NCBI GenBank assembly: GCA_947630445.1 | Contig: CANRHQ010000011.1 | Coordinates: 1 to 36,605, forward strand | Origin: an uncultured Clostridia bacterium | GTDB lineage: Bacteria > Bacillota > Clostridia > TANB77 > CAG-508 | DNA: 36,605 nt | Direction: 5' to 3' | Notes under the pieces: generated by a model | The model's database searches: none | Seen by the model: only the letters and a program-made list of their open reading frames with translations | What the model was told of the DNA's origin: nothing | In this document: piece by piece, positions 15,459 through 24,394 of the stretch | How the letters are laid out: the number at the start of each line of letters is the position of its first letter | Position numbering within the stretch: position 1 is the stretch's first letter | Translations under genes and position numbers: made by a program

Positions 15459-16043
15459 ATGAATATAGGAATAGATATAGATGGAGTATTAATTGATATA
15501 AAAACACCAATAGTAGATTATGCATCAAAATATTTTATAGAAGAAAACATGCCTGTAAAAATAGATGTAGAGAATTATAGTATAATAGATTGTATGCCAG
15601 ATCAAGAAGAAAAATTTTGGACAAAATATTTTATAACATATTTAAAAGAAAGCAAGGCAAGATTATTTGCTTCAGAAATAGTAGAAAAATTAATAAAAGA
15701 TGGTAATAAAATATATATAATAACATCAAGAAATGAAGACTATGGTGTTCCTTTAGAATATCATGGTAAGGTAAAAGAATTAACAAAAAAATGGTTAAGT
15801 GAGCAAAACATAAAATATGATAAAATAATTTTTACACCAGATGAAAACAAATTACAGGAATGTATTAATAACAATATTGATATTATGATAGAAGATTCAC
15901 CAGAAAATATAAAAAGTATATCTTCACAAATACCAGTTATAAAGTATGAATGTTCATATAACAGAAAATTAACAGGAAACAATATAATTACAGCATATGG
16001 ATGGTATCACATATATAATATAATTACTAAAATGAAAAAATAA
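15459..16043 (+). CDS. HAD-superfamily 5'-nucleotidase-like protein
   Basis: The 194-residue product opens with IGIDIDGVLID, in which Asp6 and Asp8 form the HAD nucleophile motif. It has IYIITSRNE as the second motif and IDIMIEDSPENIKSI as the acidic third motif. This arrangement fits the NT5C-like deoxy(pyrimidine) nucleotidase group (PF06941). The substrate is not certain. It lies 18 bp upstream of guaB, so a purine-nucleotide link is possible by context. The start has a GGAGG ribosome binding site. Confidence 0.75.
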   Translation: MNIGIDIDGVLIDIKTPIVDYASKYFIEENMPVKIDVENYSIIDCMPDQEEKFWTKYFITYLKESKARLFASEIVEKLIKDGNKIYIITSRNEDYGVPLEYHGKVKELTKKWLSEQNIKYDKIIFTPDENKLQECINNNIDIMIEDSPENIKSISSQIPVIKYECSYNRKLTGNNIITAYGWYHIYNIITKMKK

Positions 16044-16061
16044 AAGAGAGGAGAGAAACAA

Positions 16062-17561
16062 ATGTCAAAAATATTAGAAGATGTATCAAGAACATTTAAT
16101 GAATTTTTACTAATTCCAAATTTAACAGATGAAAGATGTATACCATTAAATGTATCATTGAAAACGCCATTAGTAAAATACAAAAAAGGAGAAGAACCTA
16201 AATATAGTGCAAATATACCAATGGTATCAGCTATAATGCAATCAGTATCAGGAGAAAAAATGGGAATAGCATTAGCAAGAGAAGGAGGATTAGCATTTAT
16301 CTATGGTTCACAACCAATAGAAACACAAGCAGAAATGGTATATCATGTAAAAAAACATAAAGCAGGTTTTGTGATAAGTGATTCAAATGTAAAAAGTGAT
16401 ACACCATTAAAAGAAGTTATAGAATTGGTAAAAAAGACAGGACATTCAACTGTTATGATTACAGATGATGGAACTGAAAATGGAAAATTTTTAGGATTAG
16501 TAACAGATAAAGACTATAGAATTTCAAGAGATGATTTAGAAGCACCAATTTCTAAATATATGACCCCAAAAGAAAAAGTAGTATGGGTAAAAGAAGGAAT
16601 TACATTATCAGAAGCTAATGATGTAATATGGGAAAATAAAAAAGAATGTTTACCGATATTAACTAAAACAGGAAATTTAAAATATTTAGTATTTAGAAAA
16701 GATTATGAAGAAAGAAAAAATAATCCAAACTCATTATTAGATGAAAATAAAAGATATATAGTAGGAGCAGGAATAAACACAAGAGATTATGAACAAAGAA
16801 TACCAGCATTAGTAAAAGCAGGAGTAGATATATTATGTATAGATTCTTCTGATGGATATTCAGTGTGGCAAAAGAACACAATTAAATTTGTAAGAGATAA
16901 ATATGGTGATAAAGTAAAGATTGGAGCAGGGAATGTAGTAGACAAAGAAGGCTTTAGATATTTAGCAGAAGCAGGAGCAGATTTTATAAAGGTAGGAGTA
17001 GGCGGAGGATCTATATGTATAACAAGAGAAACTAAAGGAATTGGTAGAGGTCAGGCAAGTGCATTAATTGATGTTGTAGAAGAAAGAGATAAATACTTTA
17101 AAGAAACAGGCATATATATCCCAGTTTGTTCAGATGGAGGTATTGTACACGATCATCATATAACAATAGCATTAGCTTTAGGAGCAGATTTTGTTATGAT
17201 GGGAAGATATTTTGCAAGATTTGATGAAAGTCCAACAAGAGTTGTTAGAATAGATAATAATTATGTAAAAGAATATTGGGGAGAAGGTTCAAATAGAGCA
17301 AGAAATTGGCAAAGATATGATATGGGAGGAGATAAAAAACTTTCTTTTGAAGAAGGAGTTGATTCTTATATTCCTTATGCAGGTTCATTAAAAGACAATT
17401 TAGAAGTAACAATTGCAAAAATAAAATCTACAATGTGTAATTGTGGTGCTATTTCAATACCAGAATTACATGAGAAAGCAAGATTAACGTTAGTATCAAA
17501 TGTTAGTATAAAAGAGGGAAGTGCACATGATGTTATTCTAAAGGAAATTGATAAAAACTAA
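16062..17561 (+). CDS. guaB: IMP dehydrogenase
   Basis: GuaB oxidises IMP to XMP, the committed step to GMP. The 499-residue product is a complete TIM barrel with the two-CBS (Bateman) module at about residues 95-220. Near the N-terminus it reads [16 protein letters not shown]. The catalytic loop [12 protein letters not shown] holds Cys319, followed by [10 protein letters not shown] and PVCSDGGI, then [12 protein letters not shown]. The flap region includes [12 protein letters not shown] and [13 protein letters not shown]. The sequence is closer to the divergent type with [14 protein letters not shown] at the N-terminus than to the Bacillus enzyme. A terminator follows. Confidence 0.95.
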   Translation: MSKILEDVSRTFNEFLLIPNLTDERCIPLNVSLKTPLVKYKKGEEPKYSANIPMVSAIMQSVSGEKMGIALAREGGLAFIYGSQPIETQAEMVYHVKKHKAGFVISDSNVKSDTPLKEVIELVKKTGHSTVMITDDGTENGKFLGLVTDKDYRISRDDLEAPISKYMTPKEKVVWVKEGITLSEANDVIWENKKECLPILTKTGNLKYLVFRKDYEERKNNPNSLLDENKRYIVGAGINTRDYEQRIPALVKAGVDILCIDSSDGYSVWQKNTIKFVRDKYGDKVKIGAGNVVDKEGFRYLAEAGADFIKVGVGGGSICITRETKGIGRGQASALIDVVEERDKYFKETGIYIPVCSDGGIVHDHHITIALALGADFVMMGRYFARFDESPTRVVRIDNNYVKEYWGEGSNRARNWQRYDMGGDKKLSFEEGVDSYIPYAGSLKDNLEVTIAKIKSTMCNCGAISIPELHEKARLTLVSNVSIKEGSAHDVILKEIDKN

Positions 17562-17565
17562 CACA

Positions 17566-17602
17566 AAAACAGACTTTTAACAATGTTGAAAGCCTGTTTT
17601 TT
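17566..17602. terminator. Bidirectional terminator between guaB and spoVAE
   Basis: AAAACAGACTTTTAAC (17566-17581) pairs with GTTGAAAGCCTGTTTT (17585-17600) with one mismatch and one G-T pair. A T-run follows rightward and an A-run precedes it, so it can serve the convergent spoVAE as well. Confidence 0.85.
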
Positions 17603-17609
17603 ATTAAAT

Positions 17610-17996
17610 TTATTCTTTTTTCATTTTAGGTTTAGAAATTAGAGAAGCAATATATCCAAAAAATATAGCAGCAGCAATTCCACCGGCAGAAGCTGTAACA
17701 CCTCCTGTAAAAGCTCCTATAATACCTTTTTCTTTTACACCTTCAATAGCACCTTTGGCAAGATTATAACCAAAACCTGTTAAAGGAACAGTAGCACCTG
17801 CACCAGCAAAATCAACTAAATATTTATAAATGCCAAGACCACCTAAAATTGCTCCAGTTGTAACAAAGAGAACTAAAATTCTAGCAGGAGTAAGTTTTGT
17901 TTTATCTATTAAAATTTGACCAATAACACAAATAAGACCACCAGTAACAAAACATTTTAATAAATCAATCCATTCAATACTTTGTAACCAATCCAT
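17610..17996 (-). CDS. spoVAE: Stage V sporulation protein AE
   Basis: The 128-residue membrane protein has about four hydrophobic segments and the SpoVAC/AE-type pattern FVTGGLICVIGQILID, then GAGATVPLTGFGYNLAKGAI and a C-terminal Gly/Ala-rich helix. SpoVA proteins form the channel that loads dipicolinic acid into the forespore and releases it at germination. It lies 18 bp after spoVAD. The paralogous spoVAC has the equivalent GAGSLVPITGFANSI. Confidence 0.92.
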   Translation of the reverse strand: MDWLQSIEWIDLLKCFVTGGLICVIGQILIDKTKLTPARILVLFVTTGAILGGLGIYKYLVDFAGAGATVPLTGFGYNLAKGAIEGVKEKGIIGAFTGGVTASAGGIAAAIFFGYIASLISKPKMKKE

Positions 17997-18014
17997 ATTA
18001 ACACCTCCAAAACT

Positions 18015-19016
18015 CTACATTTCAATACTAATTGCATGTGCTATACTAGGAATAGATTCTCCTTGTTGAGAAGAAGTTGAATTCATTAGTGCACCTGTTG
18101 CGATTAATAACATTCTTTTAATTTTCTGATCTTTTAATTGTTTAAAAAAGTAACCAGAAAATACACTTGCACAACATCCACAACCACTACCGCCAGAGTG
18201 AGTATCCTGTTGCTCTTTATCAAAAATCAAAACACCACAATCATTATAGTTAGATTTAATATTATATCCATTATCTAATGCTAAATCTGTTAAAATATCT
18301 TTTCCAATATAACCTAAATCACCTGTAATAATTGCATCATAATAATTAGGAGAACGACCAGTATCTTTAAAATGGCAAATTAAAGTATCTAAAGCAGCAG
18401 GAGCCATAGCAGCACCCATATTATTAGCATCTTTAATCCCCATATCTACAATTTTGCCACTTGTAATATGTGTAATAAATGGACCATCTCCAGTTTTAGA
18501 TAAAACAGCACTACCAGCACCTGTAACAGTCCATTGAGAACTAGGTGGACGTTGATTACCTAATTCAAGTGGAAATCTAAATTGTTTTTCAGCACTACAA
18601 AAATGACTAGAAGCGGCACATAAAACATGATTTGCACAAGCCTCAATAATTATAGCACCAAGACTAAGTCCTTCAACAAAAGTTGAGCAAGCACCAAATA
18701 TACCTAAAAAAGGAATATTAAGTTCTCTTAAACCAAAACTAGAAGAAATACATTGATTTAATAAATCACCTGCAAAACAATACTCTATATCACTAGATGA
18801 AATGCCAGATTTTGCAATAGACATATTTACAGTTTCTTTTATAATTTTACTTTCAGATTTTTCCCAAGTTTTTTCACCCCAAAATTCATCTTCTAAACAT
18901 TGATCAAAATATTTAGCAAGAGGACCATTTGCCTCTTTTGGACCAACAATAGAAGCAACTTCTGTAATACATGGAGGGGTATCGAATTTTATAGTTTGTT
19001 TACCAAGTTTTTGCAT
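18015..19016 (-). CDS. spoVAD: Stage V sporulation protein AD
   Basis: SpoVAD is a thiolase-fold protein that binds dipicolinic acid. The 333-residue product has the family pattern FDTPPCITEVASIVGPKEANGP, given here in part: GPKEANGPLAKYFD, FAGDLLNQCISSSFGLREL, FLGIFGACSTFVEGL, and SSHFCSAEKQFRFPLELG. A Gly/Cys-rich GGSGCGCCASV lies near the end. The length is normal. The order spoVAC, AD, AE is the minimal clostridial operon. Confidence 0.96.
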   Translation of the reverse strand: MQKLGKQTIKFDTPPCITEVASIVGPKEANGPLAKYFDQCLEDEFWGEKTWEKSESKIIKETVNMSIAKSGISSSDIEYCFAGDLLNQCISSSFGLRELNIPFLGIFGACSTFVEGLSLGAIIIEACANHVLCAASSHFCSAEKQFRFPLELGNQRPPSSQWTVTGAGSAVLSKTGDGPFITHITSGKIVDMGIKDANNMGAAMAPAALDTLICHFKDTGRSPNYYDAIITGDLGYIGKDILTDLALDNGYNIKSNYNDCGVLIFDKEQQDTHSGGSGCGCCASVFSGYFFKQLKDQKIKRMLLIATGALMNSTSSQQGESIPSIAHAISIEM

Positions 19017-19035
19017 AACAACACACCTTTCTATA

Positions 19036-19500
19036 TTAAACTAAAGTAATGGATTGAGTATTAAAAATTAAATATACAAGTCCAACTATAATAGAAGTAG
19101 AAATACCAAAAACAAGAACAGGACCAGCAACAGTAAACATTTTTCCTCCAACACCCATTACATATCCTTCTGACTTGTATTCCATAGCTGGAGAAACAAT
19201 TGAATTAGCAAAACCAGTAATAGGAACAAGTGAGCCAGCTCCAGCAATTTTACCAATCTTATTAAAAATGTTAAGACCTGTAAGAAAAGCACTAATACCA
19301 ACTAAAATGACAGAAACTATAGTACCGGAAATTTCTTGCGAAAAACCGCGAGATTTGCAAATAGACATTATTATTTGTCCAATACTACAAATTAATCCAC
19401 CAATCCAAAATGCATTAAAACAATTTTTTATAATAGGTGAATTAGGGGACTTTTTATCCACATAATTTTGATAATCTTTTTTAGAATCTAATGGCTTCAT
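19036..19500 (-). CDS. spoVAC: Stage V sporulation protein AC
   Basis: The 154-residue product has a charged N-terminus (KKDYQNYVDKKSP) followed by about four to five membrane helices. It contains the family stretches FWIGGLICSIGQIIM and GAGSLVPITGFANSIVSPAM, and ends with GKMFTVAGPVLVFGIS. In Bacillus the homologue is a mechanosensitive channel component for dipicolinic acid. The AGGAGG ribosome binding site is strong. It is divergent from the pilus operon and shares a 194-bp intergenic region with it. Confidence 0.95.
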   Translation of the reverse strand: MKPLDSKKDYQNYVDKKSPNSPIIKNCFNAFWIGGLICSIGQIIMSICKSRGFSQEISGTIVSVILVGISAFLTGLNIFNKIGKIAGAGSLVPITGFANSIVSPAMEYKSEGYVMGVGGKMFTVAGPVLVFGISTSIIVGLVYLIFNTQSITLV

Positions 19501-19526
19501 AATAACCTCCTATAAATTTATTAAAA

Positions 19527-19555
19527 ACAGTATTTCCAAATATAGAAAAAATATA
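19527..19555 (-). promoter_or_regulatory. Weak candidate sigma-G promoter for spoVAC
   Basis: On the minus strand GTATA (19555-19551), 17 bp and AATACTG (19533-19527) resemble GHATR and CATNHTA with two -10 mismatches, 27 bp upstream of the start. Spacing and -35 equal those at ytxC and gpr, which supports it modestly. Confidence 0.35.
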
Positions 19556-19567
19556 CAAAAAAGAATT

Positions 19568-19615
19568 ATTACACGAATATTACAGAAATATTACAAAAAA
19601 TACAATTAGATTACA
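19568..19615 (+). repeat. Phased ATTACA array upstream of the pilus promoter
   Basis: ATTACA occurs at 19568, 19579 and 19590 (exact 11-bp steps) and again at 19610, with AATACA at 19599. The array ends 15 bp before the -35 of the pilus operon. Same-face spacing suggests repeated binding of a protein, probably an activator. Confidence 0.55.
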
Positions 19616-19630
19616 TTTTATTTAAATCTA

Positions 19631-19658
19631 TTGACTTTTTAAGCAAAAAAGATAAAAT
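19631..19658 (+). promoter_or_regulatory. Candidate promoter of the pilus operon
   Basis: TTGACT (19631-19636), a 16-bp spacer and TAAAAT (19653-19658) lie 36 bp upstream of the first pilus gene. The hexamers are one mismatch from consensus each and the spacer is one base short, so activation by a factor bound to the ATTACA array is plausible. Confidence 0.6.
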
Positions 19659-19694
19659 AAAAGTAAGTGTATTAATTAAAAGCGAGGGGATAAA

Positions 19695-21314
19695 ATGCCA
19701 AGTTATTTAGGATTATATATTGAAGATAATTTAATTAAATATGCAAAAGTTTCAAAAGAAAAAGAAAAAATAAAAATTGATTCTTTTGGCGTTAAATTCT
19801 TTACCAATATTTCTCAAGCAATAAAGCAAATTGTGGAAGAAACATATAGCTATAAAATACCTATAAGTATTAATTTAACAGAAGAAACTTATCAGTATTT
19901 TAATTTGTTTTCATTACTAAATAAAAAAGATTTAGAAAAAACAATAAAACTAGAATTTGAATCTTATTGCTCAGAAAAAGGATACAATCAAAATTCATTA
20001 GAAACAAGATATGCAATAGTAAATAATTCTGCAGATAGTGAAACAGTAAAAGTTATCAACATTAGTGACAACAAGATGGAATTAAATAAAATACAACAAA
20101 ATCTTGAAGGCTATAATGTTGGTATGATAACACCTGTTTCAATGACTATTGGAAATGTGGCAGATTTACAAGAAAAGGAAAATGCATTAATTGTAAATAT
20201 AGAAGGAAAAACAACTATAACAAGGATAATAAACAAAAATATAGATAGTATAGAAACAATTGATGATGGTAGTAAAGAAATACTAGAAAAGATCAATTTA
20301 AAGGAAAATTCATATTCTAAAGCATATGAAATTTGCCAAAATACTACAATATATACAGCAAATGCACAAGATTTTATTGAAGAAGAAAGCAAATATTTAG
20401 AAGATATAATGCCAACATTGTATAACATAGTTGGAAAAGTACAAAAGCTAATAAACGAAAGTGTAGAACCAATACATAAAGTATATATAACAGGTACACT
20501 TTCATGTGTAAATAATATAGATCTATATTTTCAAGAATATTTGGGAAAAGTTAAGTGCGAAATATTAAAACCATATTTTATTCAAGACATGGTTAAAGAA
20601 GTTAATATAAAAGATTACATAGAAGTAAATTCAGCAGTTTCACTAGCTTTACAAGGACTTGGAGAAGGAGTAAAGAATATTAACTTTAAAAAGAACTCAT
20701 TAAAAGATAGTCTTTTAAATCTTTCAATAGGTATAACAAAAAAAGATAAGGATTCAGGCAAGAAAAAAGAAAGCAAAATTAATTTAAATGATTTTAGAGA
20801 CAAAGTTACTAGTAAAGAAGTAAAAATAATTCGAAGTGCAGTTTCTTTATTGATATTTATAATAATTTATGGTGGATTTTCTTTTATGCTTGTCGATCAA
20901 ATAATTGACACACAAAATGAAGTTGATGAAATATCATCAAAAATTAATTCACAGATTGCAACTGTAAAAAGTGATACATCTAAATTAAATAATAGAACAT
21001 CAGAATATAGTGCAAAAAAACAGGAATTAGAACAAATAAATGAAAAAATGAGTGATATGCATGCAAGCAAAAATTTGATCCCAAATTTATTAAATCAAAT
21101 AATGGGTGTAATTGATGAAACTGTTCAACTTACATCAATAGAAAATACAACAGGAAAACACATAAAAATAGTTGCACAATCTCCAAAATATCCAGGATTA
21201 GGATATTTTAAGACAGCACTAAAAACACATAATATACTTAAAGATGTTGTATCAGGAGCAAGTATGAAACAAAATGGAATAATAACTGTAGAGATAGAAG
21301 GTGAATTACCATGA
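19695..21314 (+). CDS. Type IV pilus assembly protein, PilM-PilN fusion
   Basis: The 539-residue product begins with a PilM-like actin-fold region (about 1-330): YLGLYIEDNLIKYAKVSKEK at the start, and VYITGTLSCVNNIDLYFQE with EVNSAVSLALQGLGEG near its end. After a charged linker comes one membrane helix (about 380-402), a coiled coil (about 405-455) and a beta-alpha domain ending in ITVEIEGELP, as in PilN. PilM is normally a separate cytoplasmic protein that binds the PilN N-terminus; here the two are one chain. It overlaps the PilO-like gene by 4 bp and opens the pilus operon. Confidence 0.8.
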   Translation: MPSYLGLYIEDNLIKYAKVSKEKEKIKIDSFGVKFFTNISQAIKQIVEETYSYKIPISINLTEETYQYFNLFSLLNKKDLEKTIKLEFESYCSEKGYNQNSLETRYAIVNNSADSETVKVINISDNKMELNKIQQNLEGYNVGMITPVSMTIGNVADLQEKENALIVNIEGKTTITRIINKNIDSIETIDDGSKEILEKINLKENSYSKAYEICQNTTIYTANAQDFIEEESKYLEDIMPTLYNIVGKVQKLINESVEPIHKVYITGTLSCVNNIDLYFQEYLGKVKCEILKPYFIQDMVKEVNIKDYIEVNSAVSLALQGLGEGVKNINFKKNSLKDSLLNLSIGITKKDKDSGKKKESKINLNDFRDKVTSKEVKIIRSAVSLLIFIIIYGGFSFMLVDQIIDTQNEVDEISSKINSQIATVKSDTSKLNNRTSEYSAKKQELEQINEKMSDMHASKNLIPNLLNQIMGVIDETVQLTSIENTTGKHIKIVAQSPKYPGLGYFKTALKTHNILKDVVSGASMKQNGIITVEIEGELP

Positions 21315-22129
21315 GAAAAATATTATTGGGATTGATAGTAATTTTATTATTAGGATTTTCAGTATATGCAGTTGTATATGGAATTGAACTTGGAAAAATA
21401 CAAATTGATGGAATTCCTGCTATACAAGAAGAAGATGCAATACTAAATGAAAAAATTATAGATGCATCAACATTAAAAAATACAGATTATCCTAGAGCAT
21501 ATAATGCGTTAGAATCTGCGTATAAGAGTTTAATGAATGAAAAAGAAAGTTATGAAGAATTAGTTTCTTTAGGAGTAGATGAAAACGGACAACCATTAAA
21601 TCAAATGCCAGTATATGAAATAGAAAAAATATGGATTATAATGGGAAATTACGCTGATAAAGAAGGCGTAGATATAAAAATGGATATAACAGTAAATAAT
21701 ACAATAACTAATACATATGATTTAAACTTTACAGTAGAAGGTGGATATATTCAAATTACAGATTTTTTGTATAATATAGAAAGGGACACAACATTAGTAT
21801 TTAAATTGGAAAACTTTAGAATGGTACCAACATCAACAACAGATGTACTTAGTGCAACATTTACATGTAAAGATGTAAAACTTAATATTAAAGCTGAACA
21901 AAGTACGACAAAGCCATCAACTACAGATACAACAAACACAAATACTAATACTAATACAGATACAACTACAAATACAGATAATAATCAATCAGTAGACACA
22001 ACTGATACAAATACAACAGACACAACAAATACAAATACAACAAATACAAGTAGAACAACAGACACGATAGATAACAATATGACAGATGATACAGTGGACA
22101 ATGGAGAGAATTCAGTAACAGCAGAATAG
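21311..22129 (+). CDS. PilO-like pilus assembly protein with Thr/Asn/Asp tail
   Basis: The 272-residue product has an N-terminal membrane helix (about 4-24), a helical region (about 40-90), and a ferredoxin-like domain with VEGGYIQITDFLYNIERDTT and LKLENFRM-like strands (about 125-200). This is the PilO pattern, and gene order supports it. The last 70 or so residues are almost only Thr, Asn and Asp in TNT/TDT repeats, which is not part of PilO and would lie outside the membrane. The tail could span the cell wall or be a glycosylation substrate. The start overlaps the preceding stop (ATGA). Confidence 0.72.
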   Translation: MRKILLGLIVILLLGFSVYAVVYGIELGKIQIDGIPAIQEEDAILNEKIIDASTLKNTDYPRAYNALESAYKSLMNEKESYEELVSLGVDENGQPLNQMPVYEIEKIWIIMGNYADKEGVDIKMDITVNNTITNTYDLNFTVEGGYIQITDFLYNIERDTTLVFKLENFRMVPTSTTDVLSATFTCKDVKLNIKAEQSTTKPSTTDTTNTNTNTNTDTTTNTDNNQSVDTTDTNTTDTTNTNTTNTSRTTDTIDNNMTDDTVDNGENSVTAE

Positions 22130-22148
22130 GCTGTAGAAAGGGGAAAAT

Positions 22149-22568
22149 ATGAAAGTATTTTTTAGAGAAACAATAATAGCACTTTTAATATGTTTAGCTG
22201 TATTATTGGTTCTAAGTGTAGCTTTATATAATTATATTCCATCAAATAAAATAATACCAGAAGTTGTTCAATACTCACCATCACAAGAAATTCAAGCTCA
22301 ATTAAATGCATCTAATAATAATGATGAAATAGTAATGACATATGAATATAAAAGTGAAGTAACAGCTCAAGACATAAACAATTATGAAAAAACTAACAAT
22401 TACAATCCTGGAAAGGCAAATCCATTTGCACCAATTTCTGAGGAAATTACACCGGATGCAGATGGTAATAGTGAAAGCAATCCATCTACAGGAACAACAA
22501 TACCATCTGGAGGAAATTCATCAACTGGTAATTCTGGATCATTGTTTGAAAATTCATCAAGCAAGTAA
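22149..22568 (+). CDS. Pilus assembly membrane protein, possibly PilP-like
   Basis: The 139-residue product has one N-terminal membrane helix (about 9-29), a polar middle, the short motif GKANPFAP (about 91-98), and a Ser/Gly/Asn-rich end. The NPFAP element recalls the RDPF-type motif of PilP linkers, and the position after PilO is where pilP sits in Gram-negative operons. Gram-positive systems lack an outer membrane secretin, so a true PilP role is doubtful. I call it a pilus-locus membrane protein with low certainty on function. Confidence 0.55.
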   Translation: MKVFFRETIIALLICLAVLLVLSVALYNYIPSNKIIPEVVQYSPSQEIQAQLNASNNNDEIVMTYEYKSEVTAQDINNYEKTNNYNPGKANPFAPISEEITPDADGNSESNPSTGTTIPSGGNSSTGNSGSLFENSSSK

Positions 22569-22636
22569 AATATAATAAAGTTATTAAATTTAAAAAATAT
22601 ATAAATCTGTGAAAGAATAAAAGGAGAAAGAAAATT

Positions 22637-23194
22637 ATGAGAAACCAAAGAGGTATTACATTAATAGCATTAGTTGTAACGATAGTAGTGCTATTAATAC
22701 TAGCAGGAACATCAATAGCAATGCTAGGAGGAGATAATGGAATAATAACAAATGCACAAGATGCAGTAGCAGCTAATACAGAAGGAGAAGTATTAGATAA
22801 AATGAATGTTGCATATAACACAGTAAAATCCTATGTAATAACAAAGAGTTCAACATTGTCAGACTGGATAGCAAATGATGTTAGTAGTGTAGAAGAAAAA
22901 GATTCTACAGAATTAACAGTTGCTAAAGTCATAGCTAAAGAAATTCTTCCAAATGAAAAATTAGAAAAAAAGGGTGAAGAAACTACATATAAAGCTGAAG
23001 GAGATGGATATACAATAGTATATACACCAACAGTTTCAGAAACTGCAGGAAAGGTAGAAATAACATATGCAGATAAGACATTTAGTGGAACAACAGGTGA
23101 TGGTAAACATTATAATAAAATAACAGCAAAGATAACAATAAAGAGTGATGATGTTGAATATGAAAGACCAGAAAGACAAGTTAATCAAAAATAA
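22637..23194 (+). CDS. Type IV pilin 1 (class A), 185 aa
   Basis: First of eight tandem pilins. A six-residue leader MRNQRG precedes the mature start ITLIALVVTIVVLLILAG, the hydrophobic helix that packs the pilus core; prepilin peptidase would cut after Gly6. Mature position 5 is Ala, not the usual Glu. Residues up to about 75 (GGDNGIITNAQDAV, EGEVLDKMNVAYNTVKS) are nearly invariant across the array. The middle is variable: VSSVEEKDST and KGEETTYKAEGDG here. Class A pilins (1-3) continue SYVITKSSTLSDW and end ERPERQVNQK, without Cys. AAAGGAG precedes the ATG. Differences from its siblings include Arg5 in the leader and Val in AQDAV. Confidence 0.9.
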   Translation: MRNQRGITLIALVVTIVVLLILAGTSIAMLGGDNGIITNAQDAVAANTEGEVLDKMNVAYNTVKSYVITKSSTLSDWIANDVSSVEEKDSTELTVAKVIAKEILPNEKLEKKGEETTYKAEGDGYTIVYTPTVSETAGKVEITYADKTFSGTTGDGKHYNKITAKITIKSDDVEYERPERQVNQK

Positions 23195-23218
23195 AACAAA
23201 AGATAAGGAGAGAAGATC

Positions 23219-23776
23219 ATGAGAAATCAAAAAGGTATAACGCTAATAGCATTAGTAGTAACAATAGTAGTACTATTAATACTAGCAGGAACATCAATAG
23301 CAATGCTAGGAGGAGATAATGGAATAATAACAAATGCACAAGATGCAGCAGCAGCTAATACAGAAGGAGAAGTATTAGATAAAATGAATGTTGCATACAA
23401 CACAGTAAAATCCTATGTAATAACAAAGAGCTCAACATTGTCGGACTGGACAGCAAATGATATAACTGGAGAAACTGACAAAAGTGTAGAATTGGCAGTA
23501 GCAAATGTAATAGTAAAAGAAATCCTTCCAGGTGAAGCATTAGCAGATAACAAATTAACGGTATCTGCAAACGGGTACACAATAAAATATACAGAAACTA
23601 CTATGAAGGAAGGCGAACCAGCAACAGTTGACAAGGCAGGAACAGTAGAAATAACATATACAGATAAAAAATTTAATAAAGATAATAAACCTTATAGTCC
23701 AATAACAGCAACAATAACAATAAAAAGTGATGATGTTGAATATACAAGACCAGAAAGACAAGTTAATCAAAAATAA
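23219..23776 (+). CDS. Type IV pilin 2 (class A), 185 aa
   Basis: Leader MRNQKG, then the shared N-terminal helix. The variable part reads ITGETDKSVELAVANVIVKE, with EILPGEALADNK and a charged EGEPATVDKAG insert. The end is VEYTRPERQVNQK. Its first 137 nt and the junction with pilin 1 are identical to the 3/4 junction. The upstream spacer carries AAGGAGAG. Confidence 0.9.
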   Translation: MRNQKGITLIALVVTIVVLLILAGTSIAMLGGDNGIITNAQDAAAANTEGEVLDKMNVAYNTVKSYVITKSSTLSDWTANDITGETDKSVELAVANVIVKEILPGEALADNKLTVSANGYTIKYTETTMKEGEPATVDKAGTVEITYTDKKFNKDNKPYSPITATITIKSDDVEYTRPERQVNQK

Positions 23777-23800
23777 AACAGAAGAAAAGGAGAGAAGATC

Positions 23801-24370
23801 ATGAAAAATCAAAAAGGTATAACGCTAATAGCATTAGTAGTAACGATAGTAGTGCTATTAATACTAGCAGGAACGTCAATAGCAATGCTAGGAGGAGATA
23901 ATGGAATAATAACAAATGCACAAGAGGCAGCAGCAGCAAATACAGAAGGAGAAGTATTAGACAAAATGAATGTTGCATACAACACAGTAAAATCCTATGT
24001 AATAACAAAGAGCTCAACATTGTCAGACTGGACAGCAAACAATGTTGACGATGTAGAAGGTGGAGATTCAGTAGAATTAACAGTTGCAAAAGTTATTGCA
24101 AAGGAGATTCTTCCAGATAGTGAATTAAACGGGTCTGAAGGAGTTGAAACACCAAAAACATACGAAGCAAAAGGAGATGGGTATACAATAGTATATACAC
24201 CAACAAAGGATAATACGCCAGGAACTGTAAAAATAACATATGCAGACAAAACATTTAATGGTACTACAACAGATGACGGAAAACATTATAAAAATATCAC
24301 AGCAACAATCACAATAAAGAGTGATGATGTTGAATATGAAAGACCAGAAAGACAAGTTAATCAAAAATAA
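23801..24370 (+). CDS. Type IV pilin 3 (class A), 189 aa
   Basis: The longest pilin. Leader MKNQKG. The variable part has NNVDDVEGGDSVELTVAKVI, then LNGSEGVETPKTYEAKGDG and TKDNTPGTVKITYADKTFNG. The end, VEYERPERQVNQK, is shared with pilin 1. It is the last class A member before the class switch in pilin 4. Confidence 0.9.
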   Translation: MKNQKGITLIALVVTIVVLLILAGTSIAMLGGDNGIITNAQEAAAANTEGEVLDKMNVAYNTVKSYVITKSSTLSDWTANNVDDVEGGDSVELTVAKVIAKEILPDSELNGSEGVETPKTYEAKGDGYTIVYTPTKDNTPGTVKITYADKTFNGTTTDDGKHYKNITATITIKSDDVEYERPERQVNQK

Positions 24371-24394
24371 AACAAAAGATAAGGAGAGAAGATC

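Noticed and set aside
23799..24089. Minus-strand frames within each pilin gene (LLLHLLL-type)
   Set aside because: They recur because the pilin N-terminal DNA is repeated; composition is that of reversed GCA/AAT codons.
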